In this document: in pieces, positions 44,345 to 54,535 of the stretch
How the letters are laid out: each line of letters starts with the position of its first letter
Numbering within the stretch: position 1 is the stretch's first letter
Origin: Haemaphysalis longicornis
Taxonomy: Eukaryota > Arthropoda > Arachnida > Ixodida > Ixodidae
DNA: 64,000 nucleotides
Direction of reading: 5' to 3'
NCBI GenBank assembly: GCA_013339765.2
Contig: JABSTR010001649.1
Span: forward strand, 1 to 64,000
The notes under the pieces: model-generated
The model's database searches: none
Told to the model about the DNA's origin: nothing
What the model saw: the letters and a program-made list of their open reading frames with translations, nothing else
Translations under genes and position numbers: made by a program

Positions 44345-45799
44345 TTGGTACATACTTAAACATCGACTACAGCGTGCAGTCTAGTATCATCTTTCTTTTC
44401 GTCGTAGCGTGGTTTTTTATCTTTGAGGAAGGGTGCATGTATGTTACACCTGGCCGCATAGTGAAACTTTCCCACGCTGGGTGCGTTGACATTCACAAAA
44501 AGGCATGGTGTTAACGCAAGCATATGGGGACACAAAACACGAATGACTCAAAACGCGAGTTTTAACTTTAACTTAACACCAGCTTTGGTGCATCGCTGTT
44601 AAATGCTTCATCGTTCTGCCAGTGCTTCATACTCTCTCAAAGATCCTACAACTTCACAACTGCGACGGCGCGAGTTTCATCCCTATCTTCGCCGCTCCTA
44701 ATTGCGGGGTACAACACCGCTTCAGCCCCTTTTCAAGCCACATTGTAACTCTCAGCAACGGAAATGCGAGTGCATTCTGTCGTGTTTTAAGAAACACGTT
44801 TCTAGGCCACGAACAGTTCATTTACATATTTTTATTACAGTTTCTCAGCGAGTATCAAAACTCAATTTGCACAGGAGAATTTTTTTCTCTTACAGAAAAC
44901 GAACAAACATCGCCGAAAACCAATAGGCAATGATGTTCTTGAGTGACTAGATATTAGTCCATGTCCGCTTGAACAGAGCATTGCGTTTTGTGGCGTTGGC
45001 CCATCAGCAGTGACGGGCGATTGTGAGCGCCAAAACCGTATAATGATGAACAAAATACCAATCCAGCCTATTTAGAAGGATGACGCATTGATAACGGTGC
45101 GCCTAATCTTGTGCTGACGAAAAACGTACGCAGCGCGCGCTAAAGCGGGTTATCTCCATCTCGATAAAACGTTTTCACCACCATCCTAAAGCGGGTTATC
45201 TCCATCTCAATAAAACGTTTTCACCGTCATCCGCTTTTGTTTCCCGGCCCGGCCAGGGGAGTGAAACTTCCTATACCTTGCATGGGACGCGATATTCGCT
45301 CGAAGCGCCGGACAAGCCCCTGGTGTTTGGGGGCGGTACTAAAAACATGGCGGCGCGTTGCAGACATGCACTGGGAAACGCCATCTTGATAAAGACTAAA
45401 AAGCCGGGTGGGGGGGGGGGGGGGTTGGGGGGGGGGGGCAATTTAACGCCAAGTTCAATTGAGACGCACATGCAAGGTAAATTGAGCGAGTGGAAGATAT
45501 TCAGATGGCTAGCGCACGACCTTGTTCCTGTTGCGCAACCCGCCACATTATCAAACAGGCAATTGTTTCGTTCCGATTGCATGAAGTTTTGCGCGTCCAC
45601 TTCGTTTTGCACCACTTATTCTAAGTGCGTCGTTGTTTTGGTTTATTAGTACACAAAATCTAGACAACAATAAAGAGTACAGTTATTTCATTTTTTATTG
45701 CCTAAATATACCATTCATACACTAGAAACACAACTTGGAGGATATTTTACGCTTTTAGTCGCAAACAAAAGTGCACGGAACATGGCCGTATGCTAATAA
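44345..45799. other. No gene; 46-bp tandem duplication and G tracts
   Basis: TAAAGCGGGTTATCTCCATC begins two adjacent 46-bp copies at 45141 and 45187. A run of 15 G, TT, then 12 G lies at 45410-45438 and could form G-quadruplex DNA or be a sequencing-difficult tract. No supported coding region. Confidence 0.5.
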
Positions 45800-45965
45800 T
45801 TAGGTATCCAGCCAGTGCATATCTGTCCAGTGCCTTGTCTTGCCAAGGTCCGCGTAGTCTCTGCTGGTGAAATGGGCAGGACACAGCCGGTAGCTCTTGT
45901 AGCTCTGTCGAGATGGTAAATGAGCCAGGTCCTGCCTTCTCGCACACTGGAGGCAAACGCGAGAT
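45800..45965 (-). pseudogene. THAP-domain second exon (pseudogene)
   Basis: On the minus strand, after an acceptor TTGATGTTCCAG, the frame that takes one base into the previous codon reads CLQCARRQDLAHLPS and then YRLCPAHFTSRDYADLG, the second half of a THAP finger with its Cys-x2-His pair. This is the familiar second-exon block of animal THAP genes (CxRxDL ... YRLCxxHF). The frame then leaves the family at GKTRHW; an adjacent frame reads ALDRYAL, like the AVPTIF region, so one indel is likely. A stop lies at 45800-45802. Confidence 0.6.
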
Positions 45966-46859
45966 CTGGAACATCAACAAGCACGTTTGTATATTTGGGT
46001 TAGAATGAATATATCTTTAATGCCGCTTTCAGGCGAACATAGTTTTGAGTGAAAACTGGCATCTGTACTCGGAATAAACGTTGTCTGATATATTAGGAAC
46101 GTTTCTTAAATTCATTTCGGCTACAAAGACGACTTGCGACAACACCAATCGTAAAGGCAAACTTTAAATTAAAATCATCCTTTATTATCAAGAAACGCGG
46201 ATACATGGTTCTACTTGTGCGATCAAAATGTTCGGTGGCAACGACCCACCTTTCCTCCTAATCAAAAATACATTTCTGCATAAAAAAGCAGCCATCCCAC
46301 ACCAGGATGCATAACGATTATTCATGCATATATAGTTTCGCGCACTATGTATTCCTCAGGTATTTCTTCGGCCCTGCAGTAAACCAGTTATAAAAACCTT
46401 ATTTAAAAACCTGTAATAAATGGCTAGCACAGGTTAAGCCTGCATTGTCTAATTATTTATCGCCTTATAGCTGTAACTGCGCGTTCTCATGAATAGGTCG
46501 TTCTTGTGTTTAAAGCTGAAATTCGAAGCACGGAACAGAAGCGTAAATTATCAATTATAAGTGGCGGAATTCTAGTTATGATTGTATTATAAACATATAC
46601 AGTAATTTCTCAGTTTGTATATTTATTGCTACAAATTCATTCTCCTATGTTTCGTTGATTCACGTGAAGAGAAAATGCAGAACACACAATTGAAACGCAA
46701 TAAAATAATTTATGGAGTCACTACTTAGTTAAAATAGAGCTAACCACACGATATGAACCTCCAGACCCACCCTTTGAGCCATACGTGTATGGGAGAAGCC
46801 TTCCTCCAGCTGTGGACATAAATAGACTGATAATAATAACGATAACAGTAATACTGGTG

Positions 46860-46900
46860 ATATTTTGTAATAACAATAATAATAATAATAATAACAACGA
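46860..46900 (+). repeat. AAT trinucleotide microsatellite
   Basis: TAATAACAATAATAATAATAATAATAACAAC, about ten AAT-type units with interruptions. It lies within the intron of the split THAP pseudogene. Confidence 0.85.
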
Positions 46901-47283
46901 CGCATGCTACGAAAACAAACAAAACGCAGGCAGTCAAAAGATAATAAAAAGAGAGCAGATAAGCATGTATATGTTGCCTGATATACATTTTGCTGCATAC
47001 CGAGCATTCACTTGCGCTAAAATGCAAAACACACGATCGAAGCGCATTAAATCAATAACGCACGTATAAACAAACGTGTGTAGCTAATGTAGACATTACA
47101 TTAATTGCCAGATGCTCTGCCGCGCATTTCTTGCATAATTCAAGAGTAAAAGAAGACAATCAGAATGTAATAAATAAATAGTGCACGTGTATGCTCACTT
47201 AAATTATAAAGCTACTGCTGCAACCGCATCCTAATATCTCGTGCAAGCGGAGAAAAGCCAAACGAGCAGCATGCAGATCGTAC

Positions 47284-47400
47284 CTTTCGTCCGCCGGGAT
47301 CCAAAAGAATTTTATGCGGCCTGGCGTGAAGAATTTTGACACCACTCAGTACAGAACGATCTGTGATGACGGCGCGAATCCATCCATGCGTCTGTTTCGA
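47284..47400 (-). pseudogene. THAP-domain first exon (frameshifted pseudogene)
   Basis: On the minus strand a frame at 47353-47315 reads CTEWCQNSSRQ, a plausible first zinc pair (Cys-x3-Cys). A different frame then reads PGRIKFFWIPADE up to a donor GAAAG|GTACGA at 47284. The donor phase (two bases carried) fits the acceptor of the exon at 45965, so KFFWIPADE runs directly into the CLQCARRQDL block as in other THAP genes. A one- or two-base indel between the two frames breaks the gene. The intron would be about 1.3 kb. THAP fingers bind DNA; this copy should not be functional. Confidence 0.5.
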
Positions 47401-47744
47401 TGAAACGAACTTCACGGTGGTAAAAACGGCCCTCGGAACACCGTGGATTGTAGCATACCGGTGGGCGCGACAAGAAACGCCCCTTTTCAGCGGTGCCAGG
47501 AAGGAAGGCACGGTCCCCGTTTTCCACTCCGGGTGGCGCTAGTATTTTCGCAATCTCGGACTGCAACTTTTAAGTTCACTTGCATATTTAAAAACTCCGT
47601 AATTATTAAGTAACCTGGTAATAAATATAAAATGCAACAACAACGTTCATTTATGCTCGTATGTAGTACAGCCCCCAAACGTTAGGATCGCTGCAGTCAC
47701 GGGACAGAAAAACGGCGGAGTTTCATCCCCCTGGCCCGGCTTCG
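47401..47744. other. No supported feature
   Basis: The open frames on the minus strand over 47401-47566 precede the THAP first exon and could include its 5' part, but no start or promoter can be supported. Confidence 0.3.
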
Positions 47745-47945
47745 CAGGCAGCGCATCTCACGGCGAAAGAAGGTGCGGAAGCCACGGCGACGGGCACAAC
47801 GAGAGGGGACATGGCCTTCGCGCTGATATGGGCTGCGCATGCTCACAATGTACCGGTCTGAAACCAGGCGTTATCACTAGATGACCCCCGTGCAGTGCAG
47901 AGCACGCCGCTCGTGCCTTATAGACAAACCTTTTGCCCACTGTTC
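47745..47945 (-). repeat. R2 dispersed repeat, copy 2
   Basis: Reverse-complement partner of 43004-43220; it shares GTGGGCAAAAGGTTTGTCTATA and GATAACGCCTGGTTTCAGACCGGTA when read on the minus strand. The two copies are about 4.6 kb apart in inverted orientation. Confidence 0.7.
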
Positions 47946-48189
47946 ATCGTTCCACACTTTGGCACCCTTGAATTCAATAAACCTTTCGCCATAGATGTTA
48001 TGACCGATTGGCAAGTGAAGTTGGCGTCGATGCTTGCCTAGTTCTCCGAACAGGGATAAAATAACGTGCTAAGGTACAAGAAAGTTATGTTTTATAATTG
48101 CGTTTACTACAACAGATATTTTTGTATTCCCGAGTCGAAAAAGAACGTACACACAATTCTTCTAAAATTGTATTAACAGGACGGTTGAA

Positions 48190-49086
48190 TGCAGAAAAAG
48201 ATATTATACCAAACGCTCATCATTGTAATCGATATAACGACATGAAATATGTTTCATAGGTAAGCCGCTGCCTTCCGTACAATAAATAATGTGGAACTGA
48301 AATAAAGTGGAGCATAAACATGGTAACATACTACATGGGAAGAGAAACCGCGCTTTGGTTAACGTGAAACAACAAAAGGCAAGCTTTTTACACACCTTTT
48401 GTATTTGGGCTTTTCAATGTAGTGTGAATCAAAGACAACAGTCAGATATTTGTAGGAGGTTACATTCTCAATTGGCTTGTCATTTATATACACAGTAAAA
48501 GAGGTATGATCAATTACCTTCTGCTTGAGTGAAAGATGACATATTTAGTTTTGTCGATTTTGTTGGTTACTGACTTCAAAAAACGAGTAATAGATACTGT
48601 GCATTACAGCTAGTATGGTATCTTGCATTTCAGATAGAGAGTTACCACAAAATTTAATTGCGATGTAATCCGCGTATATAAGTAGTGCGGAGCTGTGTAT
48701 TGCGTCTGGGGATCATTTACATAAAGTGAAAATAAAATAGGAGCAAAAACAGATCCTTGCGGAACACCACATCTTATGTCACTGTATAAAGAATGGTAAT
48801 TATCGATTACCACTTAGCTTCTAAATGAAAGATAGCTCGGAAAAAATTTGGGAGAGTTGCTAATTGTACCAGATTTTTTAAGTCTATTTTATAAAAATGA
48901 AAGTTTAACCGCGTCAAAAGCTTTTTCAATGTTCAAAAACACGCCTTTGCCAACATATTTTTGTGAAGAGTGCTGTTTATAACTTGAGAAAGTGTTACAA
49001 CGGCCGAGGACGTAGGCCTGTATTAGAAAAAACCCTTGCTGCTGCTGGCCAATTATAATATTTTCTTAGAGATATTTCTTAGGCTG
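48190..49086 (-). pseudogene. LINE C: reverse transcriptase, C-terminal part
   Basis: On the minus strand: AVVTLSQVINSTLHKNM, ACF...LNIEKAFDAV, CGVPQGSVFAPILFSLYVND (polymerase box upstream of the catalytic Asp pair, whose exact motif is blurred), and a C-terminal block (VCKKLAFCCFTLTKARF, then LIYC-like and YIDYND). Numerous stops. It continues the LINE fragment at 52305-53330, which has been split by a BEL/Pao insertion. Confidence 0.72.
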
Positions 49087-49246
49087 TGTCGCGGATCGGG
49101 ACGAAAGAAAGGATCCCGACAGGCGGTCGCCCGTTCGCTGGGCTGGTCACGCAGAACAGCTCGAGCGCGAGGTGCGAGCTGAGCCCTCGCCCCCGCTCCC
49201 GTGCCAGTGGCCTCTTTATTGCCATCATCATTGTCGTTCCATAACA
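49087..49246 (-). mobile_element. BEL/Pao element A: 3' LTR
   Basis: 160 bp, same length as 52140-52299. On the minus strand it starts TGTTATGGAACGACAATGATGATGG and ends CGCGACA. The purine-rich GGTGGCCGGGGAGGG lies just inside it, a good polypurine tract. Target duplications GGCTG (49082-49086) and AGCTG (52300-52304) differ at one base. Confidence 0.88.
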
Positions 49247-50300
49247 CCCTCCCCGGCCACCGATTCTGATAACCTTGGCGGGTTAGTCTAAAGAACTTAG
49301 AGGAGCGGAACTGGAAGTCTGATTTCTTGTCAGGATCACGCGCGCAAACGACACGGCCGTACGACACCATCGCGGCATGGAAAAGTTTCCAACACTTGGT
49401 CTAAGTGCCACAACAATTGCGACGAGCTGTCGTCCTGGATGAGCACAACCTCACCGATCTGCACAGGGGGTCCGGATGACAATGCAGCTTCGTGTGCAGA
49501 AAGCAGGAGAAGCAGTATTCTCGGAGCCAACGGCGCCACAGGTGCGCCATGACTGCCCGTCGATGTCGTGCTCGAAGTTGTATCTTCCCGCTGGCGGACG
49601 TCGGCTAGGGCAGTTTCAGCCTTTGTGGCAAATAGGTTTTGCTCTGGCCAATTAGGAACAAAGCCGGTGTCACAGGAGAGAGCTCTACAGAATCTCCTGC
49701 TAACGGCGCCAATGGACAGCTGCTGATGGTTGCCTCTACTTCGCACACAACCGTCTCAATCTCTCCCGGGGACGGTCGATTACGTCCAAGAGCCCTTATA
49801 AGCCGCTCCCATCATCCGCCCCACCGCAGTGCCCTTTTGACGCCTCAACGTCCACTTAATTCGGCAGCCGCTGAAGAAGTCGAGGTCCGCGGCCTTAAAC
49901 ACGGTGTGGAGAGCCCTGGCGCAGTGGTGGGCATCCTCCGAGTATATTGTGTTGGAATTCTAAGCCGGGATGTAAAAAATCTGAAAGCTAGCAAAAACCT
50001 CGATGCTGCCAAGCCAGATGAGCTGTATGTGAAAGGCCGGTGTGACAGGCGCAAGAGGGCACGACGATGAAAGCCTTCTCGTATTCCTGATGGGACAACT
50101 GGCAGTATAAGGGTCCGCAGAAGTCAACCCGACCCCGCAAAACAAGTCAGCTTCGGGAATCCCATCTCGGGGCAGCGAGGCGACAGGCACTGTTTGCACC
50201 AAATGTTGACGAACTGGGCCCCGGGCCATGACATCGCGGAAAACACTATTTATTACCCCTTCTTTGTCTGCTCTAGCCAATGATGGTGATAGTGTCCTAT
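49247..50300 (-). pseudogene. BEL/Pao element A: integrase remnants
   Basis: Two frames are recognisable on the minus strand. 50280-49960 has PVASLPRDGIPEADLF and GVGL, the start of a BEL integrase core (PxxxLPxxRxxEADPF...), then LGSIEVFASF. 49746-49336 ends in VQIGEVVLIQDDSSSQLLWH and VLETFPCRDGVVRPCRLR, the C-terminal DUF5641-like domain that follows BEL integrases. The catalytic residues between them are lost or shifted. Broken, but clearly BEL/Pao. Confidence 0.75.
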
Positions 50301-51340
50301 AGAAGCGCGTCTTCGTATTTCCTCAACATCGTCCTGCATTCGACAATGATTCATATGCACACAGACATCCAGAGGAGCCGCGCAGAAGACACCACAAAAT
50401 AAGTAAGGGCTACTTCATGATCCTAGTTGTGATACGTTGAACAAAAATGTTTAAAATCGTCAGCTGCCTATTTTAACAATGGGGCTTTGTTTATCGCTGG
50501 CAAGGAAAGTTTAGTAAACTTGGTTTTGGTATAGTGGTAAAATATAAATATTAAAAAATAAAAAAATATCGGCCGATCTTCGTCAAGGTGCCTTGCTGAG
50601 TTGGACTGACTGGGGTCCTTCATCATTAGGGCGTCGCTTTTAGATGCGAACGCTCTCATTCACTCGCCTTGTCGCTGCATCCATCCGGCGTTGTCGGCGT
50701 TGTCGGCGTCTACCCCTCCCCCATTCTCGTCGCCACGCCAGCTGCGCTCTCCGCCGCTCACCCCCTCTCCTCTCCGATAGCGAACACTGTCTAGCGAGGG
50801 GCAGTGGATTGGATTCGATTGAATTGGCTTGGCTTGGATTAGATTGGATTGGATTGGATTGGCTTGGCTTGTCTTGGCTTGGCGTGCATTGGATTTGGAT
50901 TGGATAAGTATAAAGTGGATTGTGTTGGATTGTGTTGCGTCATAGCCGCGGCAGACGCACTGGCGCCGGCGCGTCCCCTCACCGTTATGCGCGCTATAAA
51001 ACGCGGTGCCTGCGCCGCTCCGCTCCATCGTTCCAGCGCCGTTGGTCCGCTGTCCAACGCTGCAACGTGAACCCCCTATGCGTCGCATCTACACAGGGGT
51101 TCCCACGAGGGGAGGTGGGAGTTTTTTGTAGGGAGGAGTGAGCAGTTGTCGGCATCCCTCTCCTTCGCGAGAATGGGTGTTCTCTTCGTGGCTGAGATCC
51201 AGGTGTATTTGTTTTGGCACATTAGGTTGGGTGGTTATATGTTGTCCTTTAGCCCTGTGCCTAATTATACCTGTCCTGCAACGATTTAATCTGGTGTTCA
51301 CGAGGGGACCCTTCGAAACCAGTGGAGCCTGAACTGAAAG
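50301..51340. other. Insert or unassigned segment within BEL/Pao element A
   Basis: The reverse transcriptase, RNase H and protease expected between gag and integrase are missing and this segment is in their place. It includes an A-rich stretch (50540-50570), a C/G-rich part with GTTGTCGGCGTTGTCGGCGT (about 50690) and the pentamer array at 50806-50935. It may be one or more secondary insertions. No coding region supported. Confidence 0.45.
50806..50935 (+). repeat. Degenerate GGATT/GGCTT pentamer array
   Basis: About 25 pentamer-like units of the form TTGGA or TTGGC (GGATTGGATTGGATTGGCTTGGCTTG...), giving frames rich in GLDWIGLA. Unlike the arthropod telomere repeat TTAGG. No other function visible. 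Confidence 0.85.
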
Positions 51341-52090
51341 TAATTTCTACTTAGTCACACGCTCAAAGGGTTCTGTTTCTGGTTTGTCAGGGTCTTCCTT
51401 TCCCTGCGGTATGAACTCTCTCAGCGGCTGCAGCGGGACATAAGCTGCAGGGTTGGAGACATATACCGAAAATTGAGTGGTTGCCTCCAGGGTGTCTGCT
51501 GTCAGGGATGTCTCCGCGGTGACTAATAGTTCGCCAAAGGCAACTGGACTGGTGGTTTCAATGCCGCGTGAAGTTGCCAGGGTGACGGTTTACCGGTGAC
51601 TCCATGCAGACTTGCCGTTACTTTCATGTGGGGTTCTGCAGACGTTGCCATGTTTTGATATAGTGTCTTGAAGCCGCAAATTAATACAAAAAATATTGCG
51701 AGGTTGCCCTCGGATTCTTCATAATCCTTGGTGTAATAATCATCATCCACCAGGTTTCTGACCTGATCGTCGAGCTGTACGAGGGTGATCCGTTTTTTTC
51801 CGCGAGCATGCGTAAAAGATTTTCAGCGTACTATCTTTGCAGGCGGATGCTGCAGAGCAGAGTTTGCAGGGTTGGCAAGGTCCGAAATCTGTAACCAGAC
51901 GGCCTCTCTGAGCAGTAACAGCTGGCCCACGTTCTTGATGTCGTCTCTGGGTCCCATGTACCCGGCGTGGAGCGTCCAGCAACCGACAATGGCGGGCGCC
52001 GTCTAAGGGCAAGGCCTCCGAGATGTGGGAATCAGGAAGTATCCGAAGTATGAGTTTCCCAGGCCTCGCGAGCGTCTAAGATGAGCTGCG
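51341..52090 (-). pseudogene. BEL/Pao element A: gag remnant
   Basis: On the minus strand short frames carry CSAASACKDSTLKIFYACSR, VDDDYYTKDYEESEGNLAIF and, in another frame, NPAAYVPLQPLREFIPQGKE. The acidic DDDYYTKDYEESE block followed by hydrophobic helices is reminiscent of a BEL gag N-terminal region. Frame changes occur every 50-100 residues. Position next to the 5' LTR supports gag. Confidence 0.5.
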
Positions 52091-52116
52091 CCGTCAAGCA
52101 GTTCACTGCGCCGTTC

Positions 52117-52139
52117 CTCCCGGGTTTCACGGCGACAAC
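52117..52139 (-). promoter_or_regulatory. BEL/Pao element A: primer-binding site
   Basis: Directly inside the 5' LTR the minus strand reads GTTGTCGCCGTGAAACCCGGGAGG. It shares GAAACCCGGGA with the primer-binding site of the compact LTR element at 33048-33065. The CCA-complement TGG is altered to TTG, probably by mutation. Confidence 0.65.
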
Positions 52140-52299
52140 TGTCACGGCCAGCAAAGCAGGAGAAGAGCCTGGCACCCGGTCGCTTGTTCCCTGGGCTGGT
52201 CACGCAGAATTGCTCGAACGCGAGGCGCAAGCTGGGCTCGTACACTCGCTCTCGGGCCAGCGGCCTCGTTATTGCAATCATCATTGTCGTTCCTCAACA
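52140..52299 (-). mobile_element. BEL/Pao element A: 5' LTR
   Basis: 160-bp partner of 49087-49246, sharing CTGGGCTGGTCACGCAGAA, GAGCGCGAGGTGCGAGCTG-like sequence and TTGCCATCATCATTGTCGTTCC. It interrupts the reverse transcriptase of LINE C between NLYSL and LRNISKK on the minus strand. Confidence 0.88.
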
Positions 52300-52304
52300 A
52301 GCTG

Positions 52305-53330
52305 TATAGATTGACGGGTATTGGCGTGTAACTATTTGGATTGTTTGGATCTCCAGTCTTATATAGTGGAACAACTCTAGAAATTTTAAGTACATTTGTA
52401 GAGGAACCTAAGGCATTTGCATGAATAATTGTATGATGGAGGGGAGTAGATAGAATGTCGATGTTTTGCTTCACTACTTTCGCTTGTATTTCGTCCTATC
52501 CGACAGCTTTATCTTCCCATAGGCGGTTTACGATATTTATTACATCTCCCCGCGTTACTGTATTGGTATCAACCCCATTATTTGCCTGTTGAAAATGTTA
52601 GTTTCGGCTGAGATAGGCCCGTTGCTATTAATTTTACCCATGTTTGTGAAATAGGTATTGATATAATTACAGACAGCTGTTGAGGGGTTATCAGATACGA
52701 CATCCTCCTTAAAGTGCAATAAGATTTTTGTAATATTGTTTTTTTTTACTTCCTCGTCACTGCGACCGAATTATTCCGGTAATACTTAAATTGATCATGG
52801 TAGTATTTAATTGTTTTATTATGCTTCCCCCTGTGGTGATAGGAGTCCTTTTTTACCACGTCAAGTATAGCAGCACTCATTGAAGGACAAATTGCTTTTC
52901 GGTAATTATGTCGGGAACACTGACGCGTTGATTGCTGAATTGCACTTTTAATGCTTCGCAGAAAAATTTCACATTGTATTGGTAGGTCTTCATTATACAT
53001 GTCTTAAAAAAGAAGTAATTCAGTAACCTTTGTACGAGATCATAATCCACTCTAGTTGTCCGATTCATGCGAACATCAGGCACGGAATTCCGGTACTTTT
53101 GGGGCAATAACACGAACGTTCTGCAGTGGTCAGTCATAGAAATATCCCAGACACCAGCAGACAAATTCATATCAATGTTGCATAGTCTGTGATTATTTAA
53201 AGTGGCCGAGTTCATTCAGGTAGGTTCTGCAAAAACATTTTTGACGTGAAATGCAGGTAGCAAATATGTATAATCGGGGCAACCATCGTTTGACAAGTCA
53301 ATATTATTATCACAACAAATAAATAAAGAA
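52305..53330 (-). pseudogene. LINE C: endonuclease end and start of reverse transcriptase
   Basis: Minus-strand reading from about 53330: CCDNNIDLSNDGCPDYTYLL (the GDFN-like block), AEPT, DMNLSAGVWDISMTDHCRTF (Ser/Thr-Asp-His end of an APE endonuclease), then about 52475-52305 ISRVVPLYKTGDPNNPNSYT (the first reverse transcriptase motif). The break at 52304 continues at 49086. 5' sequence before the endonuclease is absent, so the copy is truncated. Probably CR1/Jockey-like. Confidence 0.7.
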
Positions 53331-53334
53331 TCAT

Positions 53335-54400
53335 TAAAGAGATACGCACTTTACTGCCGGAACGGCTACATAAGGGCGTGCTGATCAGGAAAGACCATCA
53401 CATCGGAGCAGCCCACGCAGCCGCAGGGCAGTGTCGCTGCTAAAACCACAGCAATTTTTTCGCAGGTACGTGCACAGGCTATCCTAGCCATTAAGTTATA
53501 CATTGACGACTGGACTGCTCCGAGTGTGGGCTAAAAATGGGCGATGAACAACCCTGTACGATTAAAGAGCTTTGTAAGCACTGGCGGACATGGCTGCGAA
53601 GTTCCAAAAAGGCCAGGACGAAATGAAGGAAGATTAACAAATATTTTTTTAACACAACTTGCCGCCTTAAAAAAAGCACGAATTTCCGCAAGACGATGTT
53701 TGAGGAATTCAAAACCGAAATTGCCGCCTTCGAGAAAAAAACTTGCTGATGCCAGGGCAGAACAGCAGGCGGTGAGGACAGAAGGCGGCCGCCTTATTAA
53801 AGAGCTGAATGAAACGAAGAAGGAGCTCATTGGTATGCAGCAATACAGCCGCCCCGCAAACGTGGAGATAAATGGAATGCCGTAAGTACAGAACAAAGAC
53901 CTTTCAGCCACAACCACAGCCACCTCCGCTGTCTCAAGGTTCCGATAAAGGAATAGGATATTGATGTTGTAATCGTCTGCCTACGAAAGATAAAACTGAA
54001 TCCAACATCATTGTCAAAGTGGAGTCACGTGCAGCAAGGGACAAAGTACTAAAGGAAGCAAAAAAACTATGGTTTTTTCCATGCTAACCACTTGGGTCTG
54101 CCTGGAGCGGAACCCATATATACAAAGGAGCATCTCTCTCCAGCAAAAAAAGGTTCTGGCCTGGGCTCTGAAGGCGAAAAAAGATAAAAAATTGCAAGTT
54201 CCCGTAGGTGTCGGATTGAAAAATCCTGATGCTCAGAACGAATCACTCAAGGGCAGTTCACATTACATGCATAGCCGGTATTGCTTAAGTGGTATAGGAA
54301 CCATTCAACTGACACAAAGTGAAGCTGGGCATGTGGCTTACACCACACCTGAGCTTGGACATTTACGACTTAAGCATTGCCGTTTTGCACTGTGACGTAC
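53335..54400 (+). pseudogene. LINE D: ORF1 with coiled coil and RNA-binding-like region
   Basis: After a leader beginning about 53335, short frames carry the acidic MGDEQPCTIKELCKHWRTW-like start, a helical Lys/Glu/Ala-rich coiled coil (KLADARAEQQAVRTEGGRLI), NVEINGMP, then ESNIIVKVESRAARDKVLKE, and finally QQKKVLAWALKAKKDKKLQV. These are the ordered ORF1 blocks of a non-LTR family whose ORF1 ends in a baculovirus FP-like or L1-ORF1-like domain. Frameshifts are frequent. No ORF2 follows; Gypsy sequence starts at 54536. Confidence 0.62.
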
Positions 54401-54535
54401 GTAGCATACGGGCACGTTGATTGCTTACGTCTATAAATTTACGCTTAGCGTCGACACAACAGCGGTTACGGAAGCTTGGCCTATAGAGGGCGAGACAGCG
54501 CAAATTCCTGGTTATAACATGTATGCACATGGCCG

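Noticed and set aside
45278..45649. ORF with glycine or proline runs across the G tracts
   Set aside because: The frame is held open by the homopolymer and carries no domain.
47212..47511. 99-codon minus-strand ORF as an intact gene
   Set aside because: The THAP-like residues lie in the two other frames of this segment; this frame shows no family match.
50806..50935. Interstitial telomere repeat
   Set aside because: Units are TTGGA/TTGGC and not TTAGG, and they are irregular.
53531..53923. 130-codon minus-strand ORF
   Set aside because: Antisense shadow of the plus-strand LINE D ORF1 coiled coil.
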